DNA of 64,000 nt from Hypericum androsaemum. Its lineage: Eukaryota > Streptophyta > Magnoliopsida > Malpighiales > Hypericaceae. Numbering within the stretch: the first letter of the stretch is position 1; each line of letters begins with the position of its first letter. The DNA lies in the NCBI GenBank assembly GCA_963995505.1, contig OZ023194.1:10784428-10848427 (forward strand), given 5' to 3'. The position numbers were made by a program, and so were the translations under genes. Positions 12,008 through 24,989 of this stretch are shown here, one piece after another. The notes under the pieces are model-generated. The model saw nothing but the letters and a program-made list of their open reading frames with translations, had not been told where the DNA came from and searched no databases.

Positions 12008-12750
12008 TTTAAATTTTCACCAAAAAGAAAGGGACCCACCATTTCCTCCTATTAAAATAAAATCAATTAATGAATCAAGATCTTATCCAAAAGCCATCCG
12101 TTACATAATTGGGCATATAACATGCAATATCCTTCACCCATCTCCCTACACAAAAAGTAGTGTTATATACATATACATGTATACATATATACATGCATAT
12201 GTATATGTGTATATATATTTTACGACTTGTTATCTATATAACTATTTAAATCGTCAAGATTCTTCGAATAATGTCAAAACTTTTTGAACAAATATTTAAT
12301 AATATTACATTTTAAAAGATTTGAACTCAAAATCCATTAACTAAAACAACTCTTTCACAATTTTTTTGATGTAAATTTGGTATTCAAAATCAAATACTGT
12401 CGAACCATATTTTATGGGTAACTTCATGAAACTTAAACCAAAATCTTTTTAAATGTATATAAGTTTCATACCAATTGAAACCACTGATCTTTCACAATTT
12501 ATGTAGGTGTTTTGGGCGGTTTTCTATATATAGTCACAAGTAATAGTCCAAGAATTAAAGAACACCTTACCAATTCCTGTCCACTTGCATTAATTTACTC
12601 CCTCCCCCGCCCACCTTCTTTCTCTCTATCTCTTTACCTTTACCTCTCCTCCCGACCTTATATAACAAAATAAAGCAAACCGGGCATAAAAAAAAAACTC
12701 ATCAACACACAACCCAGTAGAGAATCAACCTTAAGCTTTAGGCCTTAGCC
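12008..12750 (+). promoter_or_regulatory. Upstream region and TATA box of the MYB5-like gene
   Basis: A TATA motif (TTATATAAC, 12658-12666) lies 85-92 bp before the ATG at 12751, and a pyrimidine-rich run covers 12597-12656. Further upstream, 12160-12230 is an imperfect palindromic run of ATAC/GTAT repeats. No other gene is visible in this interval. Confidence 0.55.
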
Positions 12751-14275
12751 ATGAGGAACCCATCTTCTTCTTCAACAGGAACCGCCATCATCAGCCCTAC
12801 CATCAACAACAAGACGACGACCACAACGACCACTACTCCTTGCTGTAGCAAGGTAGGGATAAAGAGAGGCCCTTGGACGCCAGAGGAGGACGAGGTGTTG
12901 GCGAGCTTTATAAGGAAGGAGGGGGAGGGAAGGTGGCGAACCCTACCGACGCGGGCCGGGCTGCTCCGGTGTGGGAAGAGCTGCCGCCTCCGGTGGATGA
13001 ACTACCTTCGGCCTTCGGTTAAGAGGGGCCGTATTGCTCCTGATGAGGAAGACCTCATTCTCAGACTCCATAGGTTGCTGGGTAATAGGTATATACAACC
13101 CTTTTTTTTTGTCTCTCTCTTCCTTTTCTTTTTCTTCTGTTATACTAGGGCTCAATGGGAACATAAATCTCGTGTGGAACAAAAAGGTAAAAACTATTAG
13201 GTTTCCATATCTCTGATTACTTCCTTTCATCAGATATAAAGTAATATTAGGTCGTGGCAACTTGGTTTTTGCGTCGGTTGATTTAATTTTATATTAGGGA
13301 TCAAGTTGACTATTAACTAGGGTTCTTCCCTCTTTGAGCCTTTTTCCTGCTGCTCCATCTCTTTCTATTTCTCTAAATTACACCCAAATAACAAGAAAGA
13401 TCTACATCCATGTACTTAAACCATGCAAAGTGGAGAAACCCAGTGCAACGATCATTTATGTTTTCATGGTTCGAACTCTGAGCATGCATATAAATAGATA
13501 GCACATTTCATAGGACTATAAAGTATTTCTATCTGGTATCCCATACGATGTATTAACTCCTGGTTTTTTTTTAGGAATATAACACTTTACAATACAATCT
13601 CAAATTCTTAGATCACTTTTTACCACTTGAACCAGGCCTCCGGATCATTTGAATGTATATATGTTATATCTTCTGGGTGTTGTTCTTTCTTTCTTACCTC
13701 TCATGTGTAACTACAGGTGGTCTCTGATAGCGGGGAGAATACCTGGACGCACGGATAACGAGATCAAGAACTACTGGAACATCCATCTCAGCAAGAAGCT
13801 CATAAACCAAGGGATTGACCCGAGGACCCACAAGCCTCTAAACCCTAATCCCACCTCCTCAGAAGCTGCTGCCCCTCCTCTTCAACCAAACCAAGCCACT
13901 AACCCGAAACCCTTCCCGTTCGAACCCGAGTCAGCCAACAAGGAGAGGTTCCAATGCCAGCAAGTTGACGATGATGGCGATGTGAACTGGCCCGACTCAT
14001 CATATTTGAATGCTGGAGAGGCGTTCGTTGCAACCAATAATGGGAATTATGAGGACACTTTCTCTACCTTCCTTGATTCTCTAATCAATATTGACAATTT
14101 GCTTGTGAACCATCAAGTCCACCAGACGGCTTCTCCTTCACTTCAGCCAGTGCCCGTGGCTTCTTCTGCCCAGCATTTTGGCGTCCACGGCACCCTCTGG
14201 GAAGCTGATGCCGTGTCCTCCTTCGCGGGCTTCCATCAAGATGGCTCGAATTCGAACAATCATCCAGCTGTTTGA
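12751..14275 (+). CDS. MYB5: R2R3-MYB transcription factor, MYB5-like
   Basis: Two exons, 12751-13088 and 13717-14275, join at the R3 sequence [12 protein letters not shown] through a GT-AG intron and give 298 residues. R2 spans about residues 38-90 and R3 about 91-141, both with the regular Trp/Phe spacing of R2R3-MYBs. Residues 101-120 ([20 protein letters not shown]) match the bHLH-interaction signature. The N-terminal [14 protein letters not shown], the post-R3 [12 protein letters not shown] and the C-terminal [10 protein letters not shown] motif match the MYB5 lineage rather than general MYBs. Known members act in the nucleus with bHLH and WD40 partners and control proanthocyanidin, mucilage and trichome genes. 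The intron commonly found earlier in R2 (before LRCGKSC) is absent. The start is the first ATG after the TATA box, and a Thr-rich run precedes R2. The exact paralogue is inferred. Confidence 0.93.
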
Positions 14276-16034
14276 TCCTCGGAGCAAGTCAAATTATTAG
14301 CTTGGTAACTATCAATATTCATGCTTTTGAATTTGTGTTAGAAGACTATGGTAATAGTTTTGTGCTTCTATTTAGGCGGAGGTGCCCTTTTTAGAACTTA
14401 ATTACTAGTCAAAATTATGCATTATCTGACAGTATCCGACTCTGAATATAAACTTTAAAAACATGCATGCATGGATGTTAATGTTACTCTCATTGCATAA
14501 TTTGTAATATTTTTAGGCAGATATGTTGTATTTCTAAATGTTTGTTGTAATGTTCCTAGTAGATCTCTGTCTCAGAAATTCTTAAGACATTATTGGTTTG
14601 CTTTCAAGAATGATGTTGTTGTATGAATGCTAATCAATTAAATTTGGCTTTTTATTTTCTTCTTAACTTCATTGGATAAGACTTTTTTTAATAACATTGG
14701 ATAAGAGTTTTTCATGTGAGATTAATTAATATTTTCTACGAGTTTTAGCATCGTATAGAATGTGCAAATGAGCTTCGATAATCGGAGTTCCTCATTATCT
14801 TCAATTATGGGCACGTCCCTTGATTATTCTTACCATCATTTTCAAACTATTTTCCCTAAAGGAACAGTGTTCCAGTTTCAGAAACAATGGTCCGTGCTTC
14901 ATTTTATCTGTACTTTTTCATTTGTTTGGTAGTGTATCTTTCATTTTTCATTTCATCTGCTTTTATTTTGGAGAATTCTTGGGTTCATGACTTAACCTAT
15001 GTGAAATTCTTAATTTTTCGCTATTTTCATAACATTCTGTAGTTAGATATAAATTTAAAGAAGTATAATTTTTCACCACTATCCCATTAAGCTTATGTAA
15101 ACTTTCACGTAATTTAATGTCATAGTTATATTAGGCACTTTTTGTTTCTTGATAGGTAAAGATGATTTATTAATGATACCTCAGAGATTATAGAAAAGGG
15201 CCTAAGGTTGCATGAAAAGAGCAACCAGAAAAAAAGAAACAGCCAGATGAAGAAAAGTTGAGAAAAACCAGGAAATCCAGAATATGGTGGTTTATTTTTT
15301 TGAGAACTATCCCGGTTTATTAGACAACACCTTTTTTTTGATGAATTATTAGACAATACCTTGATAGTTAGATTTTATATGTTCATAAACAAATTCACCG
15401 CATTCTCAATTAGAGACATGGTGCTTTTTCTAACGAGTAAAATTTTATTTAATAAAAAACCATAATAATAAGTATTTAAACTTATTATAGTCATCAAGAG
15501 CATTAATCGCCTAAATAAACAAAATATAATAAAATATCTAAGGAGCTAGTGCTAATTAGATAGTTATTATCTGAGGACGGATTGGGTACTACCAGTATAG
15601 AATGGGCAACACTATCAAATTTGGATTTTGAACCGTTGATTTAGGTTGGGGCATATGTCACTTTTGATCCTATGGCTGAAGAAAATCAAGCCAACAAAGA
15701 GGGCGAAATTCTATTTGACACGTTCAAGGGAATTTTAGGAACGCACATCATTAATTTCACTACAAGGGAAAAAATTGATTATTTTCCTTAATGGTACCTT
15801 TATTCAATATTGAGCCCTTCATAATCAAAGAAATTTCTATTATTTTCATTAGTAAGTGTCTTATTTCAATATGGAAATGTCTCCAGAAATTACGAGACTT
15901 CTCTATAATCAACGATCACATTGATTACTCTTTTAATCATACCGACAAAGCCAACATGGTGTACCACCGAATGCCAACACGTTGTATCACCAAGCGCCGT
16001 ATGATATGTAACACCGAAGCAAACATGATGTTCA
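14276..16034. other. 3' flank of the MYB gene and intergenic DNA
   Basis: The first few hundred bases are probably the 3' UTR and terminator region. The remainder is AT-rich with no supported gene. Confidence 0.5.
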
Positions 16035-16330
16035 ACTGATCAACCAATCTATTCAATTTGGAAAGAGGCCCAAGACAGGGAGATTCACTGTCTCCATTCT
16101 TGTTTTTAATTGTTGTTGAAGGTTTAGTAGCTTTGATAAAGAAGGCAGAACAGCTGGAGCTAATCAGAGGCATAGACATTCTAAAAATTTAAGTGTAGAT
16201 GAGCATCCTTCAATACGCTTATGACACACTGCTGCTTTCAAAGGATTGTGAACAGAGTCTAATCAATCTCAAAGGAATTGTTACTCTATTTGGAATCACA
16301 TCCGGTCTCTTCATCAACATCTCCAATTGG
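16035..16330 (+). pseudogene. LINE (non-LTR retrotransposon) reverse-transcriptase fragment
   Basis: The translation shows the RT core context RGPRQGDSLSPFLFLIVVEG followed, after two stops, by LQYAYDTLLLSKD. These correspond to the conserved RGLRQGDPLSPFLF and YADD motifs of plant L1-type ORF2. The catalytic YADD has become YAYD, and stop codons interrupt the frame, so it is an inactive relic. No endonuclease or RNase H part is visible on either side. Confidence 0.85.
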
Positions 16331-18924
16331 TTTTTTCTCACCCATAGCCCTCATCTTACCCGAATTTTTTAAAATAATATTTAGAGAAAATTATCCTCGA
16401 GTCTCTGGTATATAGCGTAATTAATGATATCATTATTCCCTTTTTCATTGAAAAACGATATACAGATTTATAATCTAATAGTGGAAACTTTCTTTTATGA
16501 GTAAAGCGCATCCATCCATTTTTATCAAGTGGCGCCAAAAACAAAGGCTATAATGGTGAAAAACTTCGTTGACACTATACACTAATATAAGCATCCATTC
16601 ATAATATTCTGAATAGAACAAAACTGACTCTATTTAGAGAAACTTTTATAATAATGTATTTTTCTTTTGTTAAATTTGTAGAACTCTTTACTTCATTTGT
16701 CATTTGTTTCTATTAATGAAAAATGTTGGAGAGTAAGGGGCTAAATAGGCAAAGTCGTCGCTAGTTTATAGTGGTGCTTGTCGCTCAAGAAAAGTCGAGA
16801 GAGTAGGTGTACAAGAAGTTTCATGTGATGTGAGTAGGTGGGATGTCCTCCTATTTGACCCATGGACACAAATGCATGCTCGTTTCTCCACTTTTTTGCC
16901 AATTACTCTTCTTCTCACAGTAAAGCAAAATAGTGCACTCTAGCCCACTCCAAAAGCACTTGATCATAATTAAAACTTTCCAAAAATTTGTATATCGATT
17001 ACCACCTGAACCAACGCGATACTTGCCAAAAAAATCAGATGCTTGGACGTTAACGCCTTATCCTAGCGTCGTTAATTATCGTCAATGAAAGTTGCTAGGA
17101 TCACAAACTTTCATCGTATATATGCTCATCTGATTTATATCCTATAAGGCTGAAAAGGGTTGTACGCTGCAAAATATCGTGTGTGACAGTGTATTTGATT
17201 ACTTGTTATCCAAAAAATTTAATACATGATAGATTATTAAATTGCTTAGTAGAGAAGGAATTCTCCTCTCTCATTTTTAACCTATAAATTTCAGTGTCTT
17301 CACTAATTGTTGTACTAATGCTCGTTGGCACTTGTTAAACAAAATATTGTCCTATGCATAATGCAAATACAAAGGAATGCATAATCAAATTACCCAACAC
17401 AACTAATGAGAGTGTAAATAGTAATGAATTCAAACCTAATAGAAAAATATCGTCACTTCTAAATATGGTTCGACGACACTCGATTCTTAGCGACAGAAGT
17501 CCATCAAAAAAGTTACCAATTACAAAATTTCTCAAAAAGGATCATTCTTGCAAACAAGTAAGAAAACCCAACCCAATCCCAATTATTCCTCCACAGCTCA
17601 AAATGAGAACTAGCAACTGCTAATTAATCAAGCTCTAAAACTAAGATGGAAAAGTTAAGTAGAATATAATAACGAGTTGCTGATTATTCCAATGGACAGA
17701 AGCTAATACCTGGAAGATTGGTGCTGTTGATGATCAACGTAAGTTCTCTTCCCAGTTTGCTTTCTGGGTTTCCATATCCAAGCAAGTAGAAGTCGAAACT
17801 GGCTGGCTCCAACCAGAAGGAAATTAACATTTTCTTTTCAAGAATCGAAAGGAATTTAAATTTGGGGCCAACATTGTATTTGTGGCACAATAGAAGACAC
17901 AGAGTCCCAGCAATTTGGGGTAATTATCATGTGCACGGAAGGGTTATGTCACGTGCTTATTTAGTCTGACATGACCAAACTTTCTAGCTAACTCCAACAA
18001 GTAGAATTTGGACCTACCCTTCAGTTTCCCTCTGCTCCATTTTGTTCCAACTGCCTGGATGTGCGGCTATTTTCTTTTATATTTCGTTTTATGCGTAAAC
18101 TCTTGGTGAAAATATCTGAGACCTAACTGTTGCCATAAAGTGTTAGATTGCTATTGAAATTTTCACATGATCTTAGAGTAGTTTGATTATATTTTATGTC
18201 AGGTCGTGTAAATTTTATGTTTAATAAATTTTGTTTAAGAAAATGTATCCAAGTTGTCCGTATTGATTGTGTTATGTTATTAGGTGTAATAACACTTCAA
18301 ATTCTTGACTATTATTTTAGATATATAAATTTTATAATTAAAGTTTGAAAAGTGCACTGGTACTCGTGGAAAAACGAATAATATTATTTCACTTTTTAAT
18401 ATAATAAATTACTAATTTGTTATTTAGAGTAGTATTTCAAAAACTGAATTTTATTGTAGTTTGCTATTTAGTGGTGTCAACTAATTAGCGAAATATTTAT
18501 TAATTTCTTACCTCTTGTATGAACCACCACAAGAGCTGCGGATACTTAGCGCTTCAGGAAACCATAGACAATCCCTTTCCCTTATCAAATTCGCATGATT
18601 TTGTTAATTAAATCGACATATTGGTTGGAATTTTTCTATTTAGCAAACTTCCACTGTGTTCTCTTATTCCTAAAAGAAACAAAGGATCACTTCAATCTAG
18701 CAATAAAAAAAGATTAATGTCCTAAAGCTAAGTGACAAACTGCAAGTTCGTTTCTTTGGGGTTAAAGTTTTGAATTTTGATCACTTTAGAGCATAGTGTA
18801 TATTGAATGTCTAATATATGGTTATGAATATGTCCATTTAAAAAAAATAGGCTCCTTAATCTTTATTATTGATTATAGAAAAGATACATAAGAAATGATG
18901 TTTCACAAGATAGAATTTTTTGAA
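16331..18924. other. Intergenic, no gene seen
   Basis: AT-rich sequence. A few short open frames (for example 17354-17623) have no recognisable similarity, and nothing else is supported. Confidence 0.5.
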
Positions 18925-18933
18925 TAAGTAGAA

Positions 18934-20541
18934 GGGAAAAGTACACTTTACCTAACTGTGGTCTGTCCGATTTTACGTTCAGGCCATGTGGTTTTAATTT
19001 GGTAAATCAGTCTCTGTGCTTTCCAATCTTTTACAGTATACGGTCCACTCCAAATGATGGGGATAAAACGTCCACCTGGCATGCCACGTAGGCTAAAATG
19101 ATGTCGTTTTGGTATCCACGTGGCATGCTGGCTTGGTAAATCGGGTATGACGTGTTAGAGTGGTTAATAATAAATCAGTCCTCAATTATTTTTAAATTAT
19201 TTCAAAAGTCTCAACTATTACTCTATCCATACCCCTACCCCCACCTTCTTGAAAACCATCTCCCCACCCCTACCACTTCACTCCACCACGCCACTCTTCT
19301 TCTTTTCCCTTCCAAACCCAACTCCAAGCCATCAAGCAAAAGGAACATCATGCTTCTTGAATCAAGAAGCAAGACCACCAAAAGTCTTTCATGTACTGTA
19401 CAAATCACCATTCAAAAGCCCACTTCCCTATATATAGCGGCAAGGCCGCATCAGAAGGGAGGAGGTCATTCAACCAGGTGTAGGCGAGGGAGAAGGAGAG
19501 GCAAGTATTAGGTCACTCGGAGTCGCGGCTGGTGAGGCGAGAGAGGTGCTTGGAGTCGAGATCGTAGTGGAACCCACGACCCTGGTCCTCGGATCTAAGA
19601 ATTCTTTTCCCTCCCGGCCACCATCGCTTTGGACCCGCCATCACTGACCACTTCTGCTTCGGATTAGGAACCTTCATCTGTGTATTTGTCCTATGGCTTT
19701 TTCCTCTACTTCTCGCGAGTCACGCCACGACCCATTTGGTGCACTGCCATAGACTTCAAGTCCACTGCCGTCATCGAAAAAGATGAAAGCAACTTGGCCG
19801 TCTATTGAGAGATAGCAACACCGATAATGTACATCCACAAGGAAAAAGCCATGGTCGTCTATTGGATTCAGAGCAACACTGGGCTGTGGCAGTTGTAGGT
19901 GCCGGAGGCGGTTGACAGGAAGAGGAGTGGTCACCAGTTAGGGTTTCAGGTGATGATTTCATTTGGGTTTTGTTGATCAAGTGAAAAATTATTAGTTTCA
20001 TAGCTTAGTTTTTTAGTTACTAGGGCTGAGTTGAATTAAAAAGATTGGATTTTTATGTTTGTAACATGATTTTTTAATGGTTCTTAGTTATGAGTTTCAC
20101 TTAATTTGTGCCCTAATGTATTGAACCTGGTGCATTTTTCTGACTCTATCTCTGTGTTTAAGTTTGGTTTTTTTATCTGATTTGTGGTTGAATGGGAAGA
20201 GAGAGAGAGAGAAGGAAGAGTGAGAGAGGAGGAGGAGAGGAAGGGGAAAGTGAGGACGACGAGGGTATTTTTAAATTTTATAAAATTTTTGGGATTATTT
20301 TGTTAATTTATCCCATGACACGTCTTACCCGATTTACCAAGTCAGCACACCACGTAGGACACCAAAATGACATCATTTTGGCCTACGTGGCATGCCAGGT
20401 GGATATTTTTATCCCCGTCATTCGGAGTGGACCGTATACTGTAAAAGATTGGAAAGCACAGGGACTGATTTACCAAATTGAAACCAGATGGCCTGAACAT
20501 GAAATTGGGCAAACTACGGGTAGGTAAAATATACTTTTTCC
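18934..20541. mobile_element. Mutator-like element with long TIRs and exact 9-bp target duplication (family I)
   Basis: The ends GGGAAAAGTACACTTTACC and (inverted) GGAAAAAGTATATTTTACC start an inverted repeat of roughly 220 bp. It includes the paired blocks GGTCCACTCC/GGAGTGGACC and CTGGCATGCCACGTAGGC/GCCTACGTGGCATGCCAG. A perfect 9-bp duplication, TAAGTAGAA, lies at 18925-18933 and 20542-20550. The 1.2-kb centre is less AT-rich than the surroundings. On the minus strand it has open stretches (about 19500-20000) that might be acquired host sequence, but I do not recognise them. No transposase is visible. Confidence 0.92.
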
Positions 20542-20550
20542 TAAGTAGAA

Positions 20551-22993
20551 TTCTGCTAAAAATAGCAAGTAGTTACATTTGCTATTGATTATATTGTCTA
20601 TAAATATCTTTCAACATCAATCTCCTATGAACGTTCACTGGATATGATTTTATCATAGAGAGATATGCATTATGATAAATTTATCAAGGACCCTAGTGTA
20701 ATCATGCACAAATCCGCCTAAGTTTGTTTCGACCATTATCATCTTTATGTCGTCTCACGGATTGCCCCCTCATGGTAGTCTCGACCTCTCCATTCCATTC
20801 AATCTCTAAACTATTTTTCAAGTCATACCGAGTAGGAAAAGAGGTGTATGATATCGTAGAGCAGTCAGTGATATGAATTAGTCAAGAAACTATTAAACTG
20901 TAAAACTAAGACCAACTTGAGGATATCATAAGTTTCATGCACCTTTAAGGCCTTTATAAATTCCCGACTAAAAAGCACCCCATCAAAATACCCTCTTCCT
21001 TATGGAGCATCACCCTCTTTTCAGTAACATCATTTTTCTTCCCTCAACTGGAGCACCACCCCCTTTTTATGTAGGGCTTTCACACACCACTCTCCCTTTC
21101 AACCAACAATCTCCATCTCCACACCTCCCCAACCACAAACCCATTTGTCGGATCTACGTCCCCAACCTAACCCAGCAGCCAAATCTAAATACCAACCACG
21201 AGAACCCAACTACAAATTCACCTCTCAAATTTACATCCCAGCCACAAATCCACCCTAGCCGATAACCTCCATACCCACAAATCCACCCTTCCTTGAAGAC
21301 CAGCCTTGGGTCGGCCCTCTATCTTACTTGAGTCAAGACCTAGACAGAACAACTCCATTAAAAGTCAACCGAAGGAGGTCAAGATCCACTCAGATCTAAT
21401 AGAAGCCAGCCTCGCACACCCCGGAACAAGGCCTATATAGACACGTAAAGACCAGGCTTACTTCGACTAACTAATAGCTCCAATGTATGTTGCTTAGTCA
21501 GGAGCCCAAGAGCTCAGACATCTAGGGTAGACACGCCCCAACCCACCGGTCCAAAGTCCAACTTCTATGGTCTATTTACGGCTCTCGCGAACAAATAGCA
21601 CCTTAAGCTCGATGACCGGATGGGTGGTCAATGGAGCCCTTTGGATCACTTCAGGACAGGCTTTCCTATATTGTTAGACGTATCCATATTTTATCTTGAT
21701 ATATTTTATATGCATTATATGTTCTATTCTTATTTGTATAGCCTGTGTTCTATTTGACTTGCTTAGTTTAGCTAGGCCTTGGTTTGATCTAGTTGAAGTA
21801 TTTGTTGTATTTTAGTTACATGTTGCTTACTCTGCCTTGAGATGATACATCCAACCACGGTTGAGTCTGTTAAGAAAATCTTTGTCGAGCGGCATCTCGT
21901 GTGTGGTTCAATATCTCTCAGTTGACATCTTTGTTAGAAGTATTTCGGTCCGGTCTTTCACTTCCTTTAGGAAGCTCATCTCAATATCTCCCTTTTGTGT
22001 GGCGCTGGCTGGGTCTTCTAATTGAGTATTCTGCCCGGTCTCTCATTTAAAACCCCTTCATATGCGCCATGCGTACTATCTGCCCTCCTTTCTTCTTTGA
22101 GTAATAATATTTTATTAAAAGCCACGGTAATGGACTCCTCCTTCAATTACTGTAGTAAAGCCCAAGAAGGTCTTTTTCTTTAATTTTTGGCCACCCGCAG
22201 AAACTAGTGAACCCTTCATATGTAAGAACCAGCAATCTCCACATCGATATGATGTATAGAAAAGGAGAGTAATGTCACGATTGGATCCCAACGCCAAAGA
22301 AGTATGAAACCTTCACTACTCGACCTCCCTTCCCCCTGACAAACTACAAAAATTCTACACACATATCCCAACATCCACTTCAGATCTTCTGGCTCTGACT
22401 TTTTGACATTATTTTCGAAAAAAAGGAGCCTGGGATTGCAGGACTTTGCTAACATGCTTTTTTCAAGCCAAAACAAAAGAAAATAAAAAACGTCAAATCA
22501 CACACTTAATTTCTCCAAATCAAAAAAGAAAAGTAAACTGGATTTGAAATAAATTGGTCGGCATTTTCAAAATGTGAATTTTGAAATCTATATTTTGACT
22601 ACTTGATCTATATATTATTTTATAATAGTAAAAACACAATAAAAAAATTATGTCCGACAGGCGATTCAACTAGTTGGACCGGTCAACCCAAGGATCAGGC
22701 CAAATTTCGAGTTAACCTCCCAATTGTTTTTAAAATCTTAATTGTAACTGGTACAGAGACTTATGATTGAGGTTATGATTCATGAATCGTCAAGCCGCGA
22801 GCTGGTTTGGAACCGGAACTGCCGATTCATGTAATGTCCTACTCCTTAGGCCAGACTACACTAGAGCTTGATGAAGATTCTTCGGACAGAAAAGTCTCGT
22901 CAACCTGTCCTATGTGTGAGCAACTTTTGAGCCCCAACACTAAACCCCACATTTAAACAAATAAACTTCCCTTTCGACTCTCCGACGATTCCC
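20551..22993. other. Intergenic; possible decayed element pieces
   Basis: No gene is supported. The stretch 21280-21660 is less AT-rich and has the look of a decayed retroelement, but I see no LTR pair. A CCGGT-bearing remnant related in composition to 10166-10618 lies at about 22660-22850. The last 100 bp is the 5' region of the GT47 gene. Confidence 0.4.
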
Positions 22994-24989
22994 ATGGCCA
23001 ACACTTGCACGCTTCTCTACTACCTAACTCACCGCCGGGCCCCACCTTCCTTTAGGACATTCTTCTTCTTCGTACCCACAATCTTAGCTCTCTTCACCTC
23101 CGTCTTCATCCTCTTCTACATCTCCTCCACTTCCAATCTCTTCTTCCCCTACCCATCATATTCTCCTCTCTCTACCACCAACCTCCACCCTCCCAAACCC
23201 TTCTTCCCCCCATCTGGGTCTCCACCAATCGCCCTCACCCTTAGGAGCTCCCACAAGGTGGAGGTGGAGGTCCTCACTGATCCCGGAATTTCGCCTCCGG
23301 AGAGGGATGATGGCCATCAGTCCGGGTCCTTCGCTTTCAATGGTAAGGGTAGTTCAAGCTTGAATCTTTCCTTTTCAGTACTACCCGACTCGAACCTGAT
23401 TAATTACCCAGTAGTAGTGTTCGAATATCAGGTGATTTTGTGAGTTTATAGTTTGACTTGATATGCACTTTGTTCAAGTTTTTTCAAGTTTGTACATTAG
23501 GCTAGAGGAAGTTAATTGGCTGGGGCCCATTTGAAGTCTTACCTGGCTCGAACCGGATTAATTAGCCAGTAGGTGGTTTTGTGAATTTATAGTTGACTTG
23601 ATATGCACTCTGTTTAAGTTTTTTCAAGTTTGTGCATTAGGTTGGATGTATGATCTTGCATTGTCCTATCTTGTGGGGTTTGAGGTTATTTTTGACTTTT
23701 CATACAACTTTGATCTCTTCAAATTCAAGTTTTTGGGTTATTGTTCTGGCTGGAGGAAGTTAAATTTCATGTGGAAGCCTAATTTCTCCAACTTGGGATG
23801 TGGAAATTGTTGGTTTTTGGTGGTTCAGGAATCAATGTGAATAGCGAGGTGTTCCATGATAGAGATGTCTTTCTGGAAGAGTATAAAGAAATGAATAGAG
23901 GCTTTAAGATATATGTTTATCCTCACAGGAAGGACGACCCTTTTGCCAATGCCCTCTTGCCGGTAGCGTTTGAACCCGGTGGGAACTACGCTAGTGAGAG
24001 TTACTTTAAGAAAGTCCTTACGAAAAGCCACTTCGTCACGAGGAATCCCGCAAAGGCGGACCTTTTCTTTCTTCCTTTCTCGATCGCAAGGCTGCGGCAT
24101 GATCGGAGAGTCGGTGTCGAAGGGATTCGAGATTTCATCAAGGATTATGTGTTGAATGCAAGTCGGAAGTATCCGTACTGGAACAGGACTGGTGGAGCTG
24201 ATCACTTCTATGTTGCGTGCCACTCCATCGGACGATCAGCGATGGAGAAAGCGGAGGAAGTGAAATTTAATGCCATTCAAGTTGTCTGCTCCTCCAGTTA
24301 TTTTGTATCGGGATACATTGCTCATAAAGATGCATCTATACCACAAATTTGGCCGAGGCAGGGAGATCCGCCAGGGCTTACTTCATCTGAGAGGTGATTC
24401 TTACAGTTATCCATTTGATCTCAATCTAAAAGATGTTTGAGTTTTCTGCAACCCGACTTTCATTTTGCTATGGTATTACAGGAAGACGCTAGCATTCTTT
24501 GCTGGAGCAATCAATTCGCCTGTTCGGGAGAGGCTTCTTCAAGTATGGGGAAATGACTCTGAGATCTCTGCCCACTTTGGCCGGCTCACAACACCTTATG
24601 CAGACGCTCTACTTGCAAGTAAGTTTTGCCTCCATGTCAAAGGCTTTGAAGTTAACACCGCTCGTATTGCGGATTCCCTGTACTACGGGTGTGTGCCAGT
24701 CATCATCGCAAACCACTATGATCTTCCTTTCACCGACATTCTGAACTGGAAAAGCTTCTCGGTGGTGGTAGCTACATTGGACATTCCTTTGCTTAAGAAA
24801 ATCCTTCTAGAGATAAATGCTGACCGCTATATTCAGCTACAGACTAACGTGCTGGAGGTGCGGAAGCATTTCCAGTGGCACGAGTCTGCAGTCGACTATG
24901 ATGCTTTTTACATGGTTATGTACGAGCTATGGCTACGCCGGAGTGTCATGAGATTACCATTGGCTGGTGCCGGTGTTGGTGCGGATTGA
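22994..24989 (+). CDS. GT47 exostosin-family glycosyltransferase
   Basis: Three exons, 22994-23342, 23829-24393 and 24482-24989, joined by GT-AG introns, give 473 residues with no internal stop. Residues about 22-45 form a hydrophobic segment typical of a type II Golgi membrane anchor, followed by a Pro/Ser-rich stem. The catalytic region has the plant exostosin hallmarks: FKIYVYPH, NPAKADLFFLPFS, YPYWNRTGGADHFYVACH, FAGAIN, SKFCLHVKGFEVNTARIADSLYYGCVPVIIANHYDLPF and YDAFYMVMYELWLRR (shown here in part). Family members transfer sugars in pectin, xyloglucan or xylan synthesis in the Golgi; the substrate here cannot be told. Exon 1 can also be read on into intron 1 to 23443, but using the donor at 23343 keeps FNG/INVNSEVFH in frame. 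The C-terminus after LWLRR looks unusual (hydrophobic, Gly/Ala-rich). Confidence 0.9.

Noticed and set aside
19152..19511. 119-codon open frame inside the 18934-20541 element
   Set aside because: No recognisable domain, overlaps other open frames, and begins within the terminal repeat zone.
21002..21265. Pro/His-rich 87-codon open frame
   Set aside because: Low-complexity, Pro/Asn-biased sequence without an identifiable product or flanking gene signals.
23342..23443. Extension of the GT47 exon 1 reading frame past the donor at 23343
   Set aside because: The extended residues do not match the family and the frame ends soon; splicing at 23343 to 23829 keeps phase and joins stem to catalytic region.
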